From the NCBI GenBank assembly GCA_028023455.1, contig JAQFVV010000012.1, positions 6,732,499 to 6,796,498 on the forward strand: DNA of 64,000 nucleotides. The letters run 5' to 3'. The position numbers and the translations under genes are program-made. The notes under the pieces were generated by a model that ran no database searches, had not been told where the DNA came from, and saw nothing but the letters and a program-made list of their open reading frames with translations. Every line of letters starts with the position of its first letter. Position 1 is the stretch's first letter. The stretch is from Epiperipatus broadwayi. Its lineage: Eukaryota; Onychophora; Udeonychophora; Euonychophora; Peripatidae. Below are positions 35,443 to 46,679 of the stretch, piece after piece.

Positions 35443-35995
35443 GTCAAAATAAGAGTCAAAGATCCAATTCATAGATCACATGACCCTATCTCTTAAGCTT
35501 GTAAGTTATAAACAGTGAGGATTGCCAATTCCTCTACAAGCTTTATGATAAATGCTTAGCCAGAGCCAGCACTTAAAATATCTCTGTCAGGAACCCCTCC
35601 CCAAACCCCTGACCATGGTTTCATGCTTTGGCACTCCTCAGAGAGGTGTCAGGGTAGATTCAGACACTAGATCTAAAAATACCAACCCAAAGCCAAGCAT
35701 TTATCTAAAAGTATATAGCTATTTGAGTTGGATAGCTGGGTTTGAAGACATGTAGATGTCTGAAAATTTCAGATTTTCCACTCAATAGATAACTTTTAGA
35801 TAAATGCTTGGATTTGGGTTGGTATTTTTAGATCTAGTGTCTGAACCTACCCTGACACCTCTCTGAGGAGTGCCAAAGCATGAAACCATGGTCAGGGATT
35901 TGGGGAGGGGTTCCTGACAGAGATATTTTAAGTGCTGGCTCTGGCTAAGCATTTATCATAAAGCTTGTAGAGGAATTGGCAATCCTCACTGTTTA
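35443..35995. mobile_element. 553-bp palindrome with 12-bp target duplication, inside LINE copy C
   Basis: Arms of about 205 bp (near 35511-35715 and 35790-35992) are almost identical inverted copies, rich in blocks such as 'aggaacccctccccaaaccc' and 'ccatggtttcatgctttggc'. The spacer is about 75 bp. The host sequence GAGAGTAATTTA occurs on both sides (35431-35442 and 35996-36007), the likely target duplication. Open frames over the arms are by-products. Confidence 0.85.
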
Positions 35996-36189
35996 GAGAG
36001 TAATTTATTTGAAAAAGAGGGGTAACATTGAGATGTGAGTTTAGAGGGAGCACGTGTCTCTCGTTCTTCATTATAAAAAGAAAAAATTTTTTAAAGAGGA
36101 TTGGAGAGTGGTAGAGAAATCATAAATTTAAATATAGAACAAGGGAATTGGAAAAATATAGAAATATGAATTGGCATTTGTATATCACA

Positions 36190-37056
36190 ATATATGTATA
36201 ATGATCAAAAGGAAGCTAGTCTTGCATTGGTAATGTGTACAGTATGTGATAAGGTTTTCCATCTAAAGTGCTCAAATAAGACTAGGAATAATATAAAAGG
36301 TGTATTGTTGCATAGATCATATATAAATGTGATAAAAAAAGATTAAAAATATGGTTTTTAAGTACAGATAGTTTAAAGAGAAAGTCGGGAGAAATTGAGA
36401 AAAATGTAAATAATGATGATAGTATAGAATATATGTTTAGTAGCATGACAAGAGATATAGATGACAAAATAAATAGTGCAATGCAAATAGTTAATCAAAG
36501 GATAAGTAAGATAAAGGAAGAGGTAAAGAATGTATAAGAAAAATTTAAAGCATTAAATATGAAGTGTATGCAGATTAAGGAATTAATGAATAGAAACAAT
36601 AAGGAAGAAATAGATCAGAAAGTTTAGAAGGTTGGAGAAAATATTACAGATGAAATAGGGAAAGTAAACTATGAGATAGTCTTGATAGGGACCTCGCTAA
36701 TTAGAGGATGTGGAGATGTAATTGCAAAGAAAAATAGAAATAGATATGTAAAAATATGTTTGCCTGGAGCTAGAATTAGGGATGTTATAGATAAAGTAAA
36801 TACACAGGAGAGCAAAGTTGTTTGTATTATAGTGGGGACAAATAATTTGTCAGAACCATCAGAGAGAGTAATGCATGAGGATAAAGAATTGATTAGTAGT
36901 TTGAGTAAAGTTAAAAAAAGAGTAGGAGTAGTTGGATTACTACCAAGATTCAATAATAGATATATGCTAGATAAGATATGTTCTATAAATGAGAGATTGG
37001 AAAAACTATGTGATATAAATAATGTTATGTTTGTAGAAGGAGTTATACAGTAAAGA
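36190..37056 (+). pseudogene. LINE ORF1: PHD-like finger plus SGNH esterase
   Basis: Near 36210-36350 a degenerate Cys/His stretch reads CTVCDKVFHLKCSN and, in a shifted frame, CDKKRLKIW, resembling a PHD finger. A Lys/Glu-rich probable coiled coil follows (36380-36600). The open frame 36682-37053 then gives GTSLIRGCGDVI, ICLPGARIRDVIDKV and VVCIIVGTNNLSEP. These are block I (GxSL/I), block II (GA) and block III (GTNN) of an SGNH/GDSL hydrolase. PHD plus esterase in ORF1 is known from CR1-clade LINEs. An in-frame stop follows VEGVIQ, where the Asp/His block should come. Confidence 0.7.
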
Positions 37057-37369
37057 TGGATTACATTTAACAAAACAAGGAAGTGATGCCTTAGGAGGTT
37101 TGATTTATGATAAATATTACAGTTTGGAAAACTTATAAAGGGGGATAGAGTTTTAAATTATAATATTAACAAAAAGAAGATTAAGAAAGAATGAGATGTA
37201 AGAAGTAAACAGAGTAGTTTATATACATATAAATGTAGATGCAGAGAGAGAATGGTTCTGTAAAACTAATGATAAACAAACTAATTACAAATATAATAGA
37301 GAAAAAAGAGTCAAAAAAATATATAAAATGGCAGAAAAAAAGGAAAAATTGTAAAAATTAGATATTTGA

Positions 37370-40045
37370 ATATGCAAGGTAGTATGAGACCAGAGAAGTG
37401 GTTGGAATTAATTAAAGCAGTTAAAAATGGAGGGCTTGAATATTAGCAGAATTGGAAACACATTTAAAAGAAGAACTTACACTGGGAAATTTGGGAAGGC
37501 AGGGTATAAATAGAAAAGAAAAAAGGGGTGGGGGTATGGGAATTATGTCAAAAAAAGATTTAAATATTGTAAAGTGTCAAGAACATTAATGGTTTGAAAT
37601 GAAGTTAGGAAGACAAGAATGGATGGTGGCTATAGTGTATATTGGCCACTATAGATAGTCAAATTATAATGGAATCAACAACAGCATAAAAGAATGCTTA
37701 TTTAAGGATATACAGAGTTTCAAAAAAAAAAAAAGGGGGGGGGGAATAATGATTATAGGAGATATGAATGGATATATTGAAGAAATTGATGACTTGAATA
37801 ACAAGAATGGGCAGCTTCTGAAAAATTTTTGTAAGATAGTGAATTTGAGCATTGGAAATTTATCAAATATAAAATGAGGGAAAACACACATAGTCTAGAA
37901 ATAATATACTTCACATAATACATTATGTATTAGTAGATAAAGAGAGAATAAATAAAGTATGGGAAATTAAAGTTTTTGATCATAATTTCTTTATAATAGA
38001 AAGGTTTGTAATGTGATGAAAATAATAATAAAAGTAGAAAGGAGAGTGAAAGCTATGGGTGGAGAGTGAATGATAAGAATAAGTTAGAATATAAAATAAA
38101 AGTAGAAGAAATTATGAAAGAGTTTATTGTGAATTAGTGTAAGGATTGGTGTGATAAAGTAGAAAAAGTGGCCATCAGGGTTTTAGGTGAGTGTATTCAG
38201 AAAAACAAAAGTAATAAAAAAGTGAGAATTAATAAAAGTGTAAAAGAGAGGGAAAAAAAGAATGCAGAAAGTATAAATGTGCTATTAAGAACAAAGAAAG
38301 TGAAAAGGATATTAATAGTAAATGGGAAACCATAATTAAAAGAAGAGAATAAAATTAAATAGTAAATTTCTGGATTAATAAAAGTGGAAGAGATGGAAAT
38401 AAAATTTTTTGGAAATATATTAAAACAAATAGTATTAATGAATGATGAGGAGAAAGAATGTAGTTCTAGAGAGGAATTAGAGCTCTAATATTATATAAGT
38501 ATGTAATGAATATAGAAAAATGGTAGATGTGAAGGACAGAATGATAACAATTATAAAAACATAAGTAATGGAAATGTTAGTTTTACAGAAAATGAACTAA
38601 ATGAGACAAGGAGGAAATTGAGAGGTTGAAAGGCAAGAGGTTTAGATGGATGGATAGTAGAGATGGTGGTGAATTTGGGAAATAGAGCAAAATTAAATAT
38701 ATCATGTTTTAATAAGATGGCACAGAAGACAGAATTTCCAGATAGCACAAAAGAGGCTATTATTTAAAGGAAAGAGTAAGGATCATAGAAAGATAAATAA
38801 TTATAGTGGTAGTGGTAATATTAGTTTTGTATAAAGTTTTTTGCATAAATGGTGGCTGGAAGAGTAGCAAAATGAATGAAAGAAAATAATATAGTGGGAG
38901 AAATGCAAGAAGATTTTAGAACAGATAGGTGTATAAGAGATAGTTTATTTGTAGCCACACAACTTATAGATATGAGGAGGAATACAGGTAGGCAGTTATA
39001 TATGGGCTTTATAGATACAGGGAAGAAATAGATTATGATTAAGTTTAGTAAATTTATATGAATGGAGCTTTAGTGGATCTTATTAAGAGATTATATGAAA
39101 ATAATTATTATATGTATTAATTAGAAAATATAGAATCAGTTAGAGTTAAAAATGGTGTAGGACTAAAACAAAAATGCCCTATGTCATCTATTTTGTTTTT
39201 GTTATATTTGAGAGAAATGGAGAAGACAATAGAAAGATTAGAAAGAGTGGTAGAGATACATTAGTAGATGGTAAGGAAGTGTATACATTATCAGGTCTGT
39301 TATTTGTTGATGATATTTTTAGGTACAGAAAATAGGGAAAATAAGATGGGGATCAAATTTAGTGAAAAAAATCAAAAGTATTGATGGTAAATGCTGGTGA
39401 AAGAGAAGAAAAGATTTTTTCTTGGGGGATATAAAGTTAAATGTGGTGAATAGTTACAATTATTTCAGAATCATCATAAGCAACCAGAGGAATTGCTTGG
39501 ATGAATAGAAAAAAAATTTGATAAATGAAGCAAAGAAAAGAAAGCGACTGATAAAGATATTAACAGTATATTCATACAATAAACATGATATAGCAAAATT
39601 GTATGGAAAGGAGTGGCAGTAGCAGGGCTAACCTATGGTAATGGTGTGTTATATGTTAGCAAAAGGGTGTAAGATTACATAGAAAAGTACAAACAGAAGT
39701 AGGAAGACATGCATTAGATGCAGAGGTGTGGATAGCAAAGGAGTCAATTCAAAAAGAAATGGGATGGTCAAGTTTTTATATGAGAGGTGCAAAAAGCAAA
39801 ATGTAAATGTTTGGAGATTGAAATTAAGGGGAGGCAACAAGGTTGTCAAGAAAGGAAGTACATTAAGCAGAAGAATTGGATAAAGACTTTGTGGTCAGTA
39901 TACTTGTAGAAAGAGTAAATTGATTGTGTTAGGAGAATTTTTGAGGGTTATAGTGGCAAAGACTGAGATAGAAGAATAGATGCATTAATAAAAACTACAG
40001 AGCTGGAGAAATGGAGAACTAGTATGGAGAGTAAAAAGAGCTTAA
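37370..40045 (+). pseudogene. LINE ORF2: endonuclease and reverse transcriptase, decayed
   Basis: The endonuclease region includes EWMVAIVYIGHY near 37620, IMIIGDMNGYIEEIDDLNNK near 37746-37805 (GDMN metal-binding motif) and NGQLLKNFC. The RT spans about 38570-39340. It includes KARGLDGW, then GEMQEDFRTDRCIRDSLFVA near 38900, YMGFIDTGKK near 39000, QKCPMSSILFLL near 39170, and GLLFVDDI near 39295 (catalytic FxDD kept). The post-RT region runs to 40041 and repeats the wording of copy B. Stops and frameshifts are scattered through it. A T/C-to-G-run expansion lies near 37721-37744. Confidence 0.75.
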
Positions 40046-40915
40046 CTCTCTTGTATTGCCCTATTATTCTGACCAATTGCTTTGTTCTCACTTATTTTAA
40101 GCTTTTAACTTTCACTTTAATATTAAATCATTATTTATCTGAATAAATGTGATGTCATTTGATAGATATTTTTGTTTAGAAGTTGATTTTCAGAATTTTT
40201 TTAAAAAATTGATTTTAATCAAAACAAAGCATTGTTTCATTATCAAATTTCAGTTGGAGCAGATTGAATTTGCAAAATAAAGAAAATCTTCTTTGTTTGA
40301 TGTTTGTATTAAAAGTCTGAATGAATTATTTTTAATATCTAGTAAATCATCAATTTATGCCTTAAAAGTTTAATTTTTTTTTTTTAAATTTTACGATAAT
40401 GCTAAATGTTATAACAAACTGTTTAGTGACAACATTTCTAGACTAGTATTTCCTGTAACTGTAATCTGTATAGTAACGATATTCAGAAGAATCCATTCTT
40501 TTATATTTAAAAATAAAACATTTCTGTAAAATATATGTAATAATATATATTTTGATTTCCAGTAATTATTACCCAATTTCTATACAAATGATCATAAACT
40601 TTCTAAAAAAATCAAGTATTTAGATAGACCATCATAATATTTTCTCAAAGTAATCTCATAAAGTTTGAGATTGCCAAATATGTAATAGGCACCCATCATC
40701 AGAGACTTTGAAGATCTGCTTATTCAATTATTTATCTTTTGAGGTTTTTGAAATTAAAATATTAGAAAAAATATATACATGAATTTTAAAGCTGTAAAAA
40801 AATAATAATAATAAGGTTCACAAAATTTCTCAGTAGAGGATTAAAAATGTAAATTCAATTTTTGACTTCTGGCTCAGTAAAATTATGTAATTAAAAATGG
40901 AAAGGTTAAATATAT
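40046..40915 (-). mobile_element. 870-bp TTAA-flanked element (piggyBac-like MITE), family 2
   Basis: Interrupts LINE copy C. TTAA occurs at 40042-40045 and 40916-40919, and the LINE sequence is continuous if the insert and one TTAA are removed. Ends are CTCTCTTGTATT and, inverted, CCTTTCCATTTTT, loosely like the CCYTT ends of piggyBac elements. An inverted homologous copy with better ends lies at 49611-50471. No transposase is present. Strand is given relative to that copy. Confidence 0.8.
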
Positions 40916-41430
40916 ATAGAAGTAAACAGAATAATGGATGTGAGTTAATTTATGGTAATAGCAAGGAAAGTAGTTTACTATTTAAGGTTCAAACAGGATC
41001 ATTAGCAACAAGGGAATATATATATATAAATAGAGAAATGTAGGAAATTTAGTCTGCAGGTTATGTAATGAAGGCATGGAAAATATTAAACATTTCCTAA
41101 TGGAATGTAAATGCTTACAAGCAGAAAGGACATAAATAGTGAAATTGTGGGAGAATCAATATAGACCAAGTGATTATACAGAAAGGGGATTCTTAGTCTT
41201 CATGCTGTGATTGTAAAAGGATAAGAGGGATATAGATACAAAGGTCATGAAGTGGATAAAGATGATGTTATGGAAATAGAATAGAGCAGGATAAAAAAGA
41301 TATGGGACAAACTTAGGGTGAGAAGCAGAAAGGAAAAGTAAGGTGACTAACAGATTTTTCTTGGGCATATTGGCCAAGATATTCCTGACATTGATAAATG
41401 AATAGCCATATCACATCACATAAAATATGA

Positions 41431-42400
41431 CTTCTTTTTTATTGCATCCAAGATATTAGCAAATAATATGAAGTATAGGGTTGAAAAATGGAACATCAGA
41501 GATATAAGTTTTGAAGATTTGTTAAATGAGAGAAAAAAATTATGACAAAAAGCAAAAAATAAAATCCAAATAATTAAAAATCTTGCATGTTTTTATATAA
41601 CAAACATGAAACATGTAGAATATGATTTAAAAAGAATTAATGATATCTGCTTTGATATTTGAAAAGGGCATATTTTGTATTAGCCAAAAATCTGAAAAGC
41701 TTTCAGAAATTTTGAGATGTACACTGAATGGTGAATTATGTGCATAAATGAGAATATTCAAAAAGAAAATTGGATTTTTTTTAATGAAGAAAATTAAAAA
41801 TAAATTAAAATTGCTTAAAAAGATACAACATATAAATAAAGTGTTTAATTGGATTATATGGAGAAATATTTATGTATAAAAAAGTATAGATATGTAGAGA
41901 ATATATCACATATGCATAATTATGAGAAAAAGAAAAGAAGTTAAATAAGTTTAAAGAAATAGAATTATAGAAATAATTATGAATAAAAAAATAATTTAGA
42001 ATTATATAAAAATAATTATTTCATCTAAAGCATATATGGTAATTTTTTAAGAAGCTTATTATTAATATTGGTGTAATAAAATAATTTTGAGTGCTAAGAA
42101 AAGAAAAGAAAAATTGAATAAGAATTTTGTGTGGAAATGTGGTTTATACGGTGATGACAGGGACTACTGAACAATTATTTTTTGAATATGGGATGTTGAA
42201 AGAAGAATGGAATAATGTCTTTTGGTATAAGAAAAATAAAATTGAAAGAAAAAAAATTGAACAAATTTTCGGGTTATTATTTGATCTTTGTAATAGGTGA
42301 CAAAGAGGAAAATTAAATAAAGTTATTAGAATTAACAAAAGATTTTTTAATTGAAATTAGATAGGTATAAAAGAGAGAATGTTTCAGAGCTAATAGCATG
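41431..42400 (+). pseudogene. Related LINE fragment, post-RT region
   Basis: Degenerate but recognisable: EKWNIRDISFEDLLNERKKL and KNKIQIIKNLACFY, then VFNWIIWRN near 41840. These follow the same order as the post-RT region of copies B and C, but the wording is clearly more diverged. A further segment with LFFEYGMLKEEWNNVFWYKK near 42180 corresponds to the region after the Cys/His motif. It is a separate, older subfamily lying directly after copy C's tail. Confidence 0.6.
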
Positions 42401-43099
42401 ATATGGTGATTGTATGTTGAAAATCACCCAAGAACTTTTTTTTTTTTGTATTAAATACTTGATCAAAGAATTTCAGGTGATATATCTAGTTCCTAATCCA
42501 TTTTGATAATTTAATGTTAAACAAATACTGAAATAAAATATAAATGACAAATGCTTCAAAAATATGTTTGGAATATAATTTATTTTTAATATAACTAAAA
42601 TTTTAATTGTGGCACATACTAATTAATCTATTGCATGTCCAATAATTCATGAAGAATTCACATCCAATTAAGTTTTCAACATTCTGTGCATCTATACATA
42701 TATGGATCTTTATTATGATGATTACTCTCCACTTTGTTATTATTACCTGATTTGTTGTTGTTATCACTGCTAACATTTCCAACTATTTTATCAATTTAAA
42801 ATGCCATCATGTTCAGTCCAGTAGCTAAGTCAGAGTTTGTGAGATAGATCATTTTAATCTGCCCTTGATATTTTTAATGAACAAAAAAAAAATAGCACTA
42901 TGCAAAATACAATCATTTATCAATCCTTGTTCCATACAAGACATTTGCTTATTATTTAGACAAAAGAGACTCATTGTTGATTATACTACCTCATGAAAGA
43001 TTGCAGCTAAGAACTGTCAATCTCTTAATGTTATCCCTAATTCTGTTTTTTCAACATTAAGAGTTTTGCATTTTTTACATATATAAATACATAGAAGCA
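42401..43099. other. AT-rich spacer
   Basis: No gene or shared repeat recognised. Confidence 0.5.
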
Positions 43100-43490
43100 G
43101 TACTCTCCATTCAGTGGTGTCACTCAGTGCAAGCCAGAGTAATCAATGGATGCAGGAAGGTTTGTGCATAAAATCCTTATGTAGTACCTACTCATCAATA
43201 TCCCCAGACTAGTTTCTAGCTTGTGGCTTTCATCAGTGAGAAGCCTTAAATCTGAGAGCACACCTAAATCTTAGGATCTAGTGCAACCCTCCAGCAGCCA
43301 CCTTTTACCTTATTAGCTAACTATAAAGCTTTGAGTCCAAAATGAAAAAAATAATATTTTCAATTCAAGCACATTTGCTTGTGTAATCATATAGATCTGA
43401 ACTCAGTTCAGCATCCCTACTCTTTGGTGTCTTTGGTTCTTTAATAACCAAAGTCACCATAATCCTATTGGGCAGGATTGTTATTAAACC
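43100..43490 (+). mobile_element. Family X MITE-like repeat, copy 3
   Basis: Same order of blocks as 6141: the 'agtggtgtcactcagtgcaa' region, 'cccagactagtttctagctt', the 'ctgaactcagttcagcatcc' region and a 'gggcaggattg' end. A second, inverted-repeat version follows at once. Confidence 0.7.
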
Positions 43491-44025
43491 ATTAAACATT
43501 GTATTATCACCATTCTTTATGCTTATGCAAGCTGCTTACATAGAGGCAAAACTCTTTGTACAGTAATGCCCCTGAATACAGCTAAAGTAATCAATGAATG
43601 CAGAAAAGTTTGTGCACCAAAGACACCAAAAGATATGGATGCTGAACTAAGTTCAGATCTATATGACTATACAAGATAATGAGCTTGAATTGAAAACATT
43701 ATTGTGTTTTCATTTAAGACTCAAAGCTTTATAGTTAGCTAATATGGTAAAAAGTGGCTGCCGAAGAGTTGCATTAGATCCTAAGATCTAGGTGCAGTGC
43801 TCTTAGATACAAGGCTCTTCAATGATAAAAGCCATAAGCTAGAAACATGTCTGGTAATATTGGATGAATAGGCATTAGATAGGGATTTTATGCACAAACA
43901 TTCCTGCATTCATAGATTACTCTGACTTCCACTGAGTGGTGCTACTGTATAGAGCATTTTGCTTCTATGTAAACAGTTTGTGTAAGCCTAAAGAATGGTA
44001 ATCATGTGGTGTTTAGTGATTTATA
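43491..44025. mobile_element. Family X inverted-repeat version
   Basis: The outer ~115 bp at each end are inverted copies. The left end runs ATCACCATTCTTTATGCTTA then GGCAAAACTC. The right end shows the same inverted, ending 'ggtaatcatgtggtg'. The centre, from about 43621, runs in the orientation opposite to copy 3. The left arm is shortened, so the hairpin is asymmetric. Confidence 0.7.
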
Positions 44026-45640
44026 AATACATACAAAAAAGGATGTAGTCAGAGCTGCCATTCATATAATTTTTTTAAAAAAAAAAGAAAATGTGGTGTG
44101 TTGAACCATGCATGAAAGGAATTTAGTATGGCTGGGCCCTATACCAACATAAATAATTAGAAATAGTAACATAAAAATAGTGACAGAATAAATAAAAAGA
44201 ATTTAGTAAAGACATTGAATAAATTGTTTGCATATTAACAGTAGCTAATCTTTGATAATCCAGCATTAAATCTTATAAGATAGCAATAGATTTATTTGTA
44301 TGGCACAGCTTATTAATTATTTGCCGCAAACGCTTCTTTTTGAAGGTCATTTCACTATATATTAATTATGAACTTCTTTAGTATCTCTAAGCATCCTAAA
44401 TTCGTAAGAAGTGGAAAACATTCATATATATATGGTTTTAACTTTTCAATGTTAAACATCATAAATTCTATATACCATTAAATGCATCATATATATATAT
44501 TCTTATTATTATTTTGTAAACTTACTATAAATACTTTTCTATTATTTATTATCACAGTCATTGTCATTTTTAACTTTTAAATTAATTATTGTATTTTAAA
44601 ATCTGCTTAATTAATTAAAAGTTTTTATTTCTTTTAGTTTCCAAAATAAGGTCAAATTATCTTCTATATTAGGTGATTCATTTGATGTCACAAAGGATTT
44701 ATTTGTTATGATACAAGTCTGATTTATAGAGAGTAGATTCGTTTACCTGAACTAGAATATTCCCAAAAGATCTATAAACCAACTTGCTGACTAACTTGCA
44801 GATTTCCCATGAACTATTTAAACTTTGAAGATCATAAAACTTGATCATGTGACTCCGTGTTCAACTTGTTCATCGAGTGATTTGTTGGCATTTCAGACAG
44901 ATCAGTAAAATTGTATTATTTAGTAGAGGTTATTTCATCAGGGTTCTAAATAGCTTAAAGATATAGGACTCAGGGGGGAAATTTCTCTTAGTACTTATTG
45001 TTCACAAAAAACAATAAAATCTTGATGGATATTGATTGAAATATTTGTTTTTTAATTAAATATGAGATAGTTTATCAAAACTGAAATAATCATTTTAAAA
45101 AAAGAACAATCAATAAATAATGATATCTTATAAATTTAGAAATGGAATTGCTTCTAGACGTTTCCCTTTATGGCTGTTACTGAATACAGCTTTTTTATAA
45201 TTGAATTATTTTCAAAAATCTTTTATTATGGATATGAGCAATTAGCCTCACTAAAGGTAATCTAATTACTTAGTTGAAAATGACAAGTGTACGGCCTAAT
45301 TAATAGAGATTGTAATTTAAAATGTTTTATTTTTGGTCTTACATTTAAAGATATACGGTATTTTTCTACAATGTTTAATGTTGCTATGGCCTTAAAAACA
45401 AGTGTAACGATGCGCATGAATACGTCACACGCACATATTTACATTTGACGTGTCTATACATATATATTTATTTCTCACTAAATCTCGTTTCTCTAATATA
45501 TACATATGTCTTCTACACATATATCAAAATAAGGAAACAGCTTTAATTAAACCATTGTGTGCCATTAATTTTCCCAACATCCCCCCATAAAGGAAGATTG
45601 ATGAAGAAAACATTGCTCATCAGTATAGATTTGAAATACA
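44026..45640. other. AT-rich spacer
   Basis: No gene recognised. At 45402 'tgtaacgatgcgc' resembles the left end of the LTR-like element at 32582, but nothing more could be aligned. Confidence 0.45.
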
Positions 45641-45778
45641 GGCATTCCTCACATACCCGTTACTTAATGGTAAATATAGGGGATTCTAATACCGACTTTC
45701 AAGCACCCTTCAACTATCTACACTATCTCATACTACTGATACACATGACCACACTCATGTAGAAAAGATAAATAATCC

Positions 45779-45820
45779 CCAATGTACGTATTTCTTGTTA
45801 AGCCAGCACTCATCAGTTGT
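45779..45820 (-). ncRNA. Hammerhead ribozyme motif, partly decayed
   Basis: Minus strand: ACAA, CTGATGA, GTGCT-GGCTT-AACAA, GAAA, TACGTA (perfect stem III), CA, TTGG. Core bases are intact. Stem II has lost two pairs and the cleavage triplet reads ACA instead of AUA, which should prevent cutting. Confidence 0.65.
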
Positions 45821-45926
45821 TCTAGATTATCATCTCTCACACACATATATAATCAGTGTTCAGTACTGATTATATATATATATGCTGAGCACTGATTATA
45901 TATGTATGTGAGATGATAATCTAGAC

Positions 45927-46325
45927 CAGGAGTCCCCAACCCTATGCCCGCGGGCACCATGGCGCCCGCAGACCATTTTACGTGTGCCCGCCGCTATCTG
46001 AACACGATAAAAAATTATTTATCTGATACAAATAAATTTAATTTTTAAAATTTCTTATAAATTATTGTATTATATTGTAATCAAATTGTAGGGCATACTA
46101 TACTTTTACAGCGTGAAAATATAAACGTAAATTATATGTTAAAATTTTATTTTTGAAATAAATATTTTTTTGTACATTATGTGTATTATTAACAATATCC
46201 AACTATACATTTACATTGAAAAAATAAATGGTGCCCGCCATCTGGTTGAAAAAAATAAATGGTGCCCGCCACTTGGCCGATATTATAAAATGTGCTCTTC
46301 AGTGCAAAAAAGTTGGGGACCTCTG
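45927..46325 (+). mobile_element. 399-bp hAT MITE with perfect 8-bp duplication
   Basis: Ends CAGGAGTCCCCAACC and, inverted, CAGAGGTCCCCAACTTTTT, standard hAT termini. The target copy ATCTAGAC occurs at 45919-45926 and 46326-46333. Subterminal GTGCCCGC repeats appear at both ends (three near the left, two near the right). No coding capacity. Confidence 0.95.
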
Positions 46326-46332
46326 ATCTAGA

Positions 46333-46374
46333 CCAACTGATGAGTGCTGGTTTAGCACGAAATACATATATTGG
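46333..46374 (+). ncRNA. Hammerhead ribozyme motif, best stem II
   Basis: CCAA (46333-46336), CTGATGA (46337-46343), GTGCT-GGTTT-AGCAC (46344-46358), GAAA (46359-46362), TACATA, cleavage triplet ATA, TTGG (46371-46374). Stem I has 4 pairs and stem II 5 pairs. Stem III is UAC/AUA with one C-A mismatch that would pair if a CpG (TACGTA) had been lost. The first base of CCAA now also belongs to the hAT target duplication. Confidence 0.85.
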
Positions 46375-46679
46375 TGATTATTTATCTTTTCTATATCTGT
46401 GTGGACATGTGTATCAGTAGTATGAGATAGTGTGGATAGTTGAAGGGTGCTTGAAAGATTGTGTTCAAATCATCTATATCATCAGTATAACCAACTGAGA
46501 TTAACTAAGGTATATATGCTATTATTTTCTTGCTTTATTCTCTAGCTAAAATTAATTATATCCAATAATAATGGATGATCTAGCCTTGTTTAGAAGTGCT
46601 CTTTTACTAAAAAGGAAATTACAAGTTCTATCTAGAATCAAATGTGGGGTGTAAACATGGCAGGTGGTATCAACCCTTA

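Larger units (their letters stand above)
35110..41430 (+). mobile_element. CR1/L2-like LINE, copy C, longest copy
   Basis: The most complete copy of the family, in the same orientation as A and B and directly after B's tail. It has ORF1 with PHD-like and esterase domains, then endonuclease, RT, and a C-terminal Cys/His region, ending in CATATCACATCACAT near 41425. It is interrupted by a palindrome at 35443-35995 and a TTAA element at 40046-40915. Without those it is about 4.9 kb. The exact 5' end is not visible. Confidence 0.75.
45655..46480. repeat. Inverted pair of hammerhead-bearing repeats with nested hAT MITE
   Basis: A minus copy (about 45655-45860) faces a plus copy (about 45880-46480) around a TA-rich centre near 45868-45880. 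The plus copy is interrupted by the 399-bp hAT MITE at 45927-46325, which splits it six bases upstream of its hammerhead core CTGATGA... motif. Both arms carry the ribozyme. Tail ends point outward. Confidence 0.85.

Noticed and set aside
35552-35755. 67-codon open frame
   Set aside because: It lies in one arm of the 553-bp palindrome and has no homologous motif.
45402-45430. Second copy of the LTR-like element (TGTAACGAT start)
   Set aside because: Only nine bases agree with 32582. The following sequence does not align.
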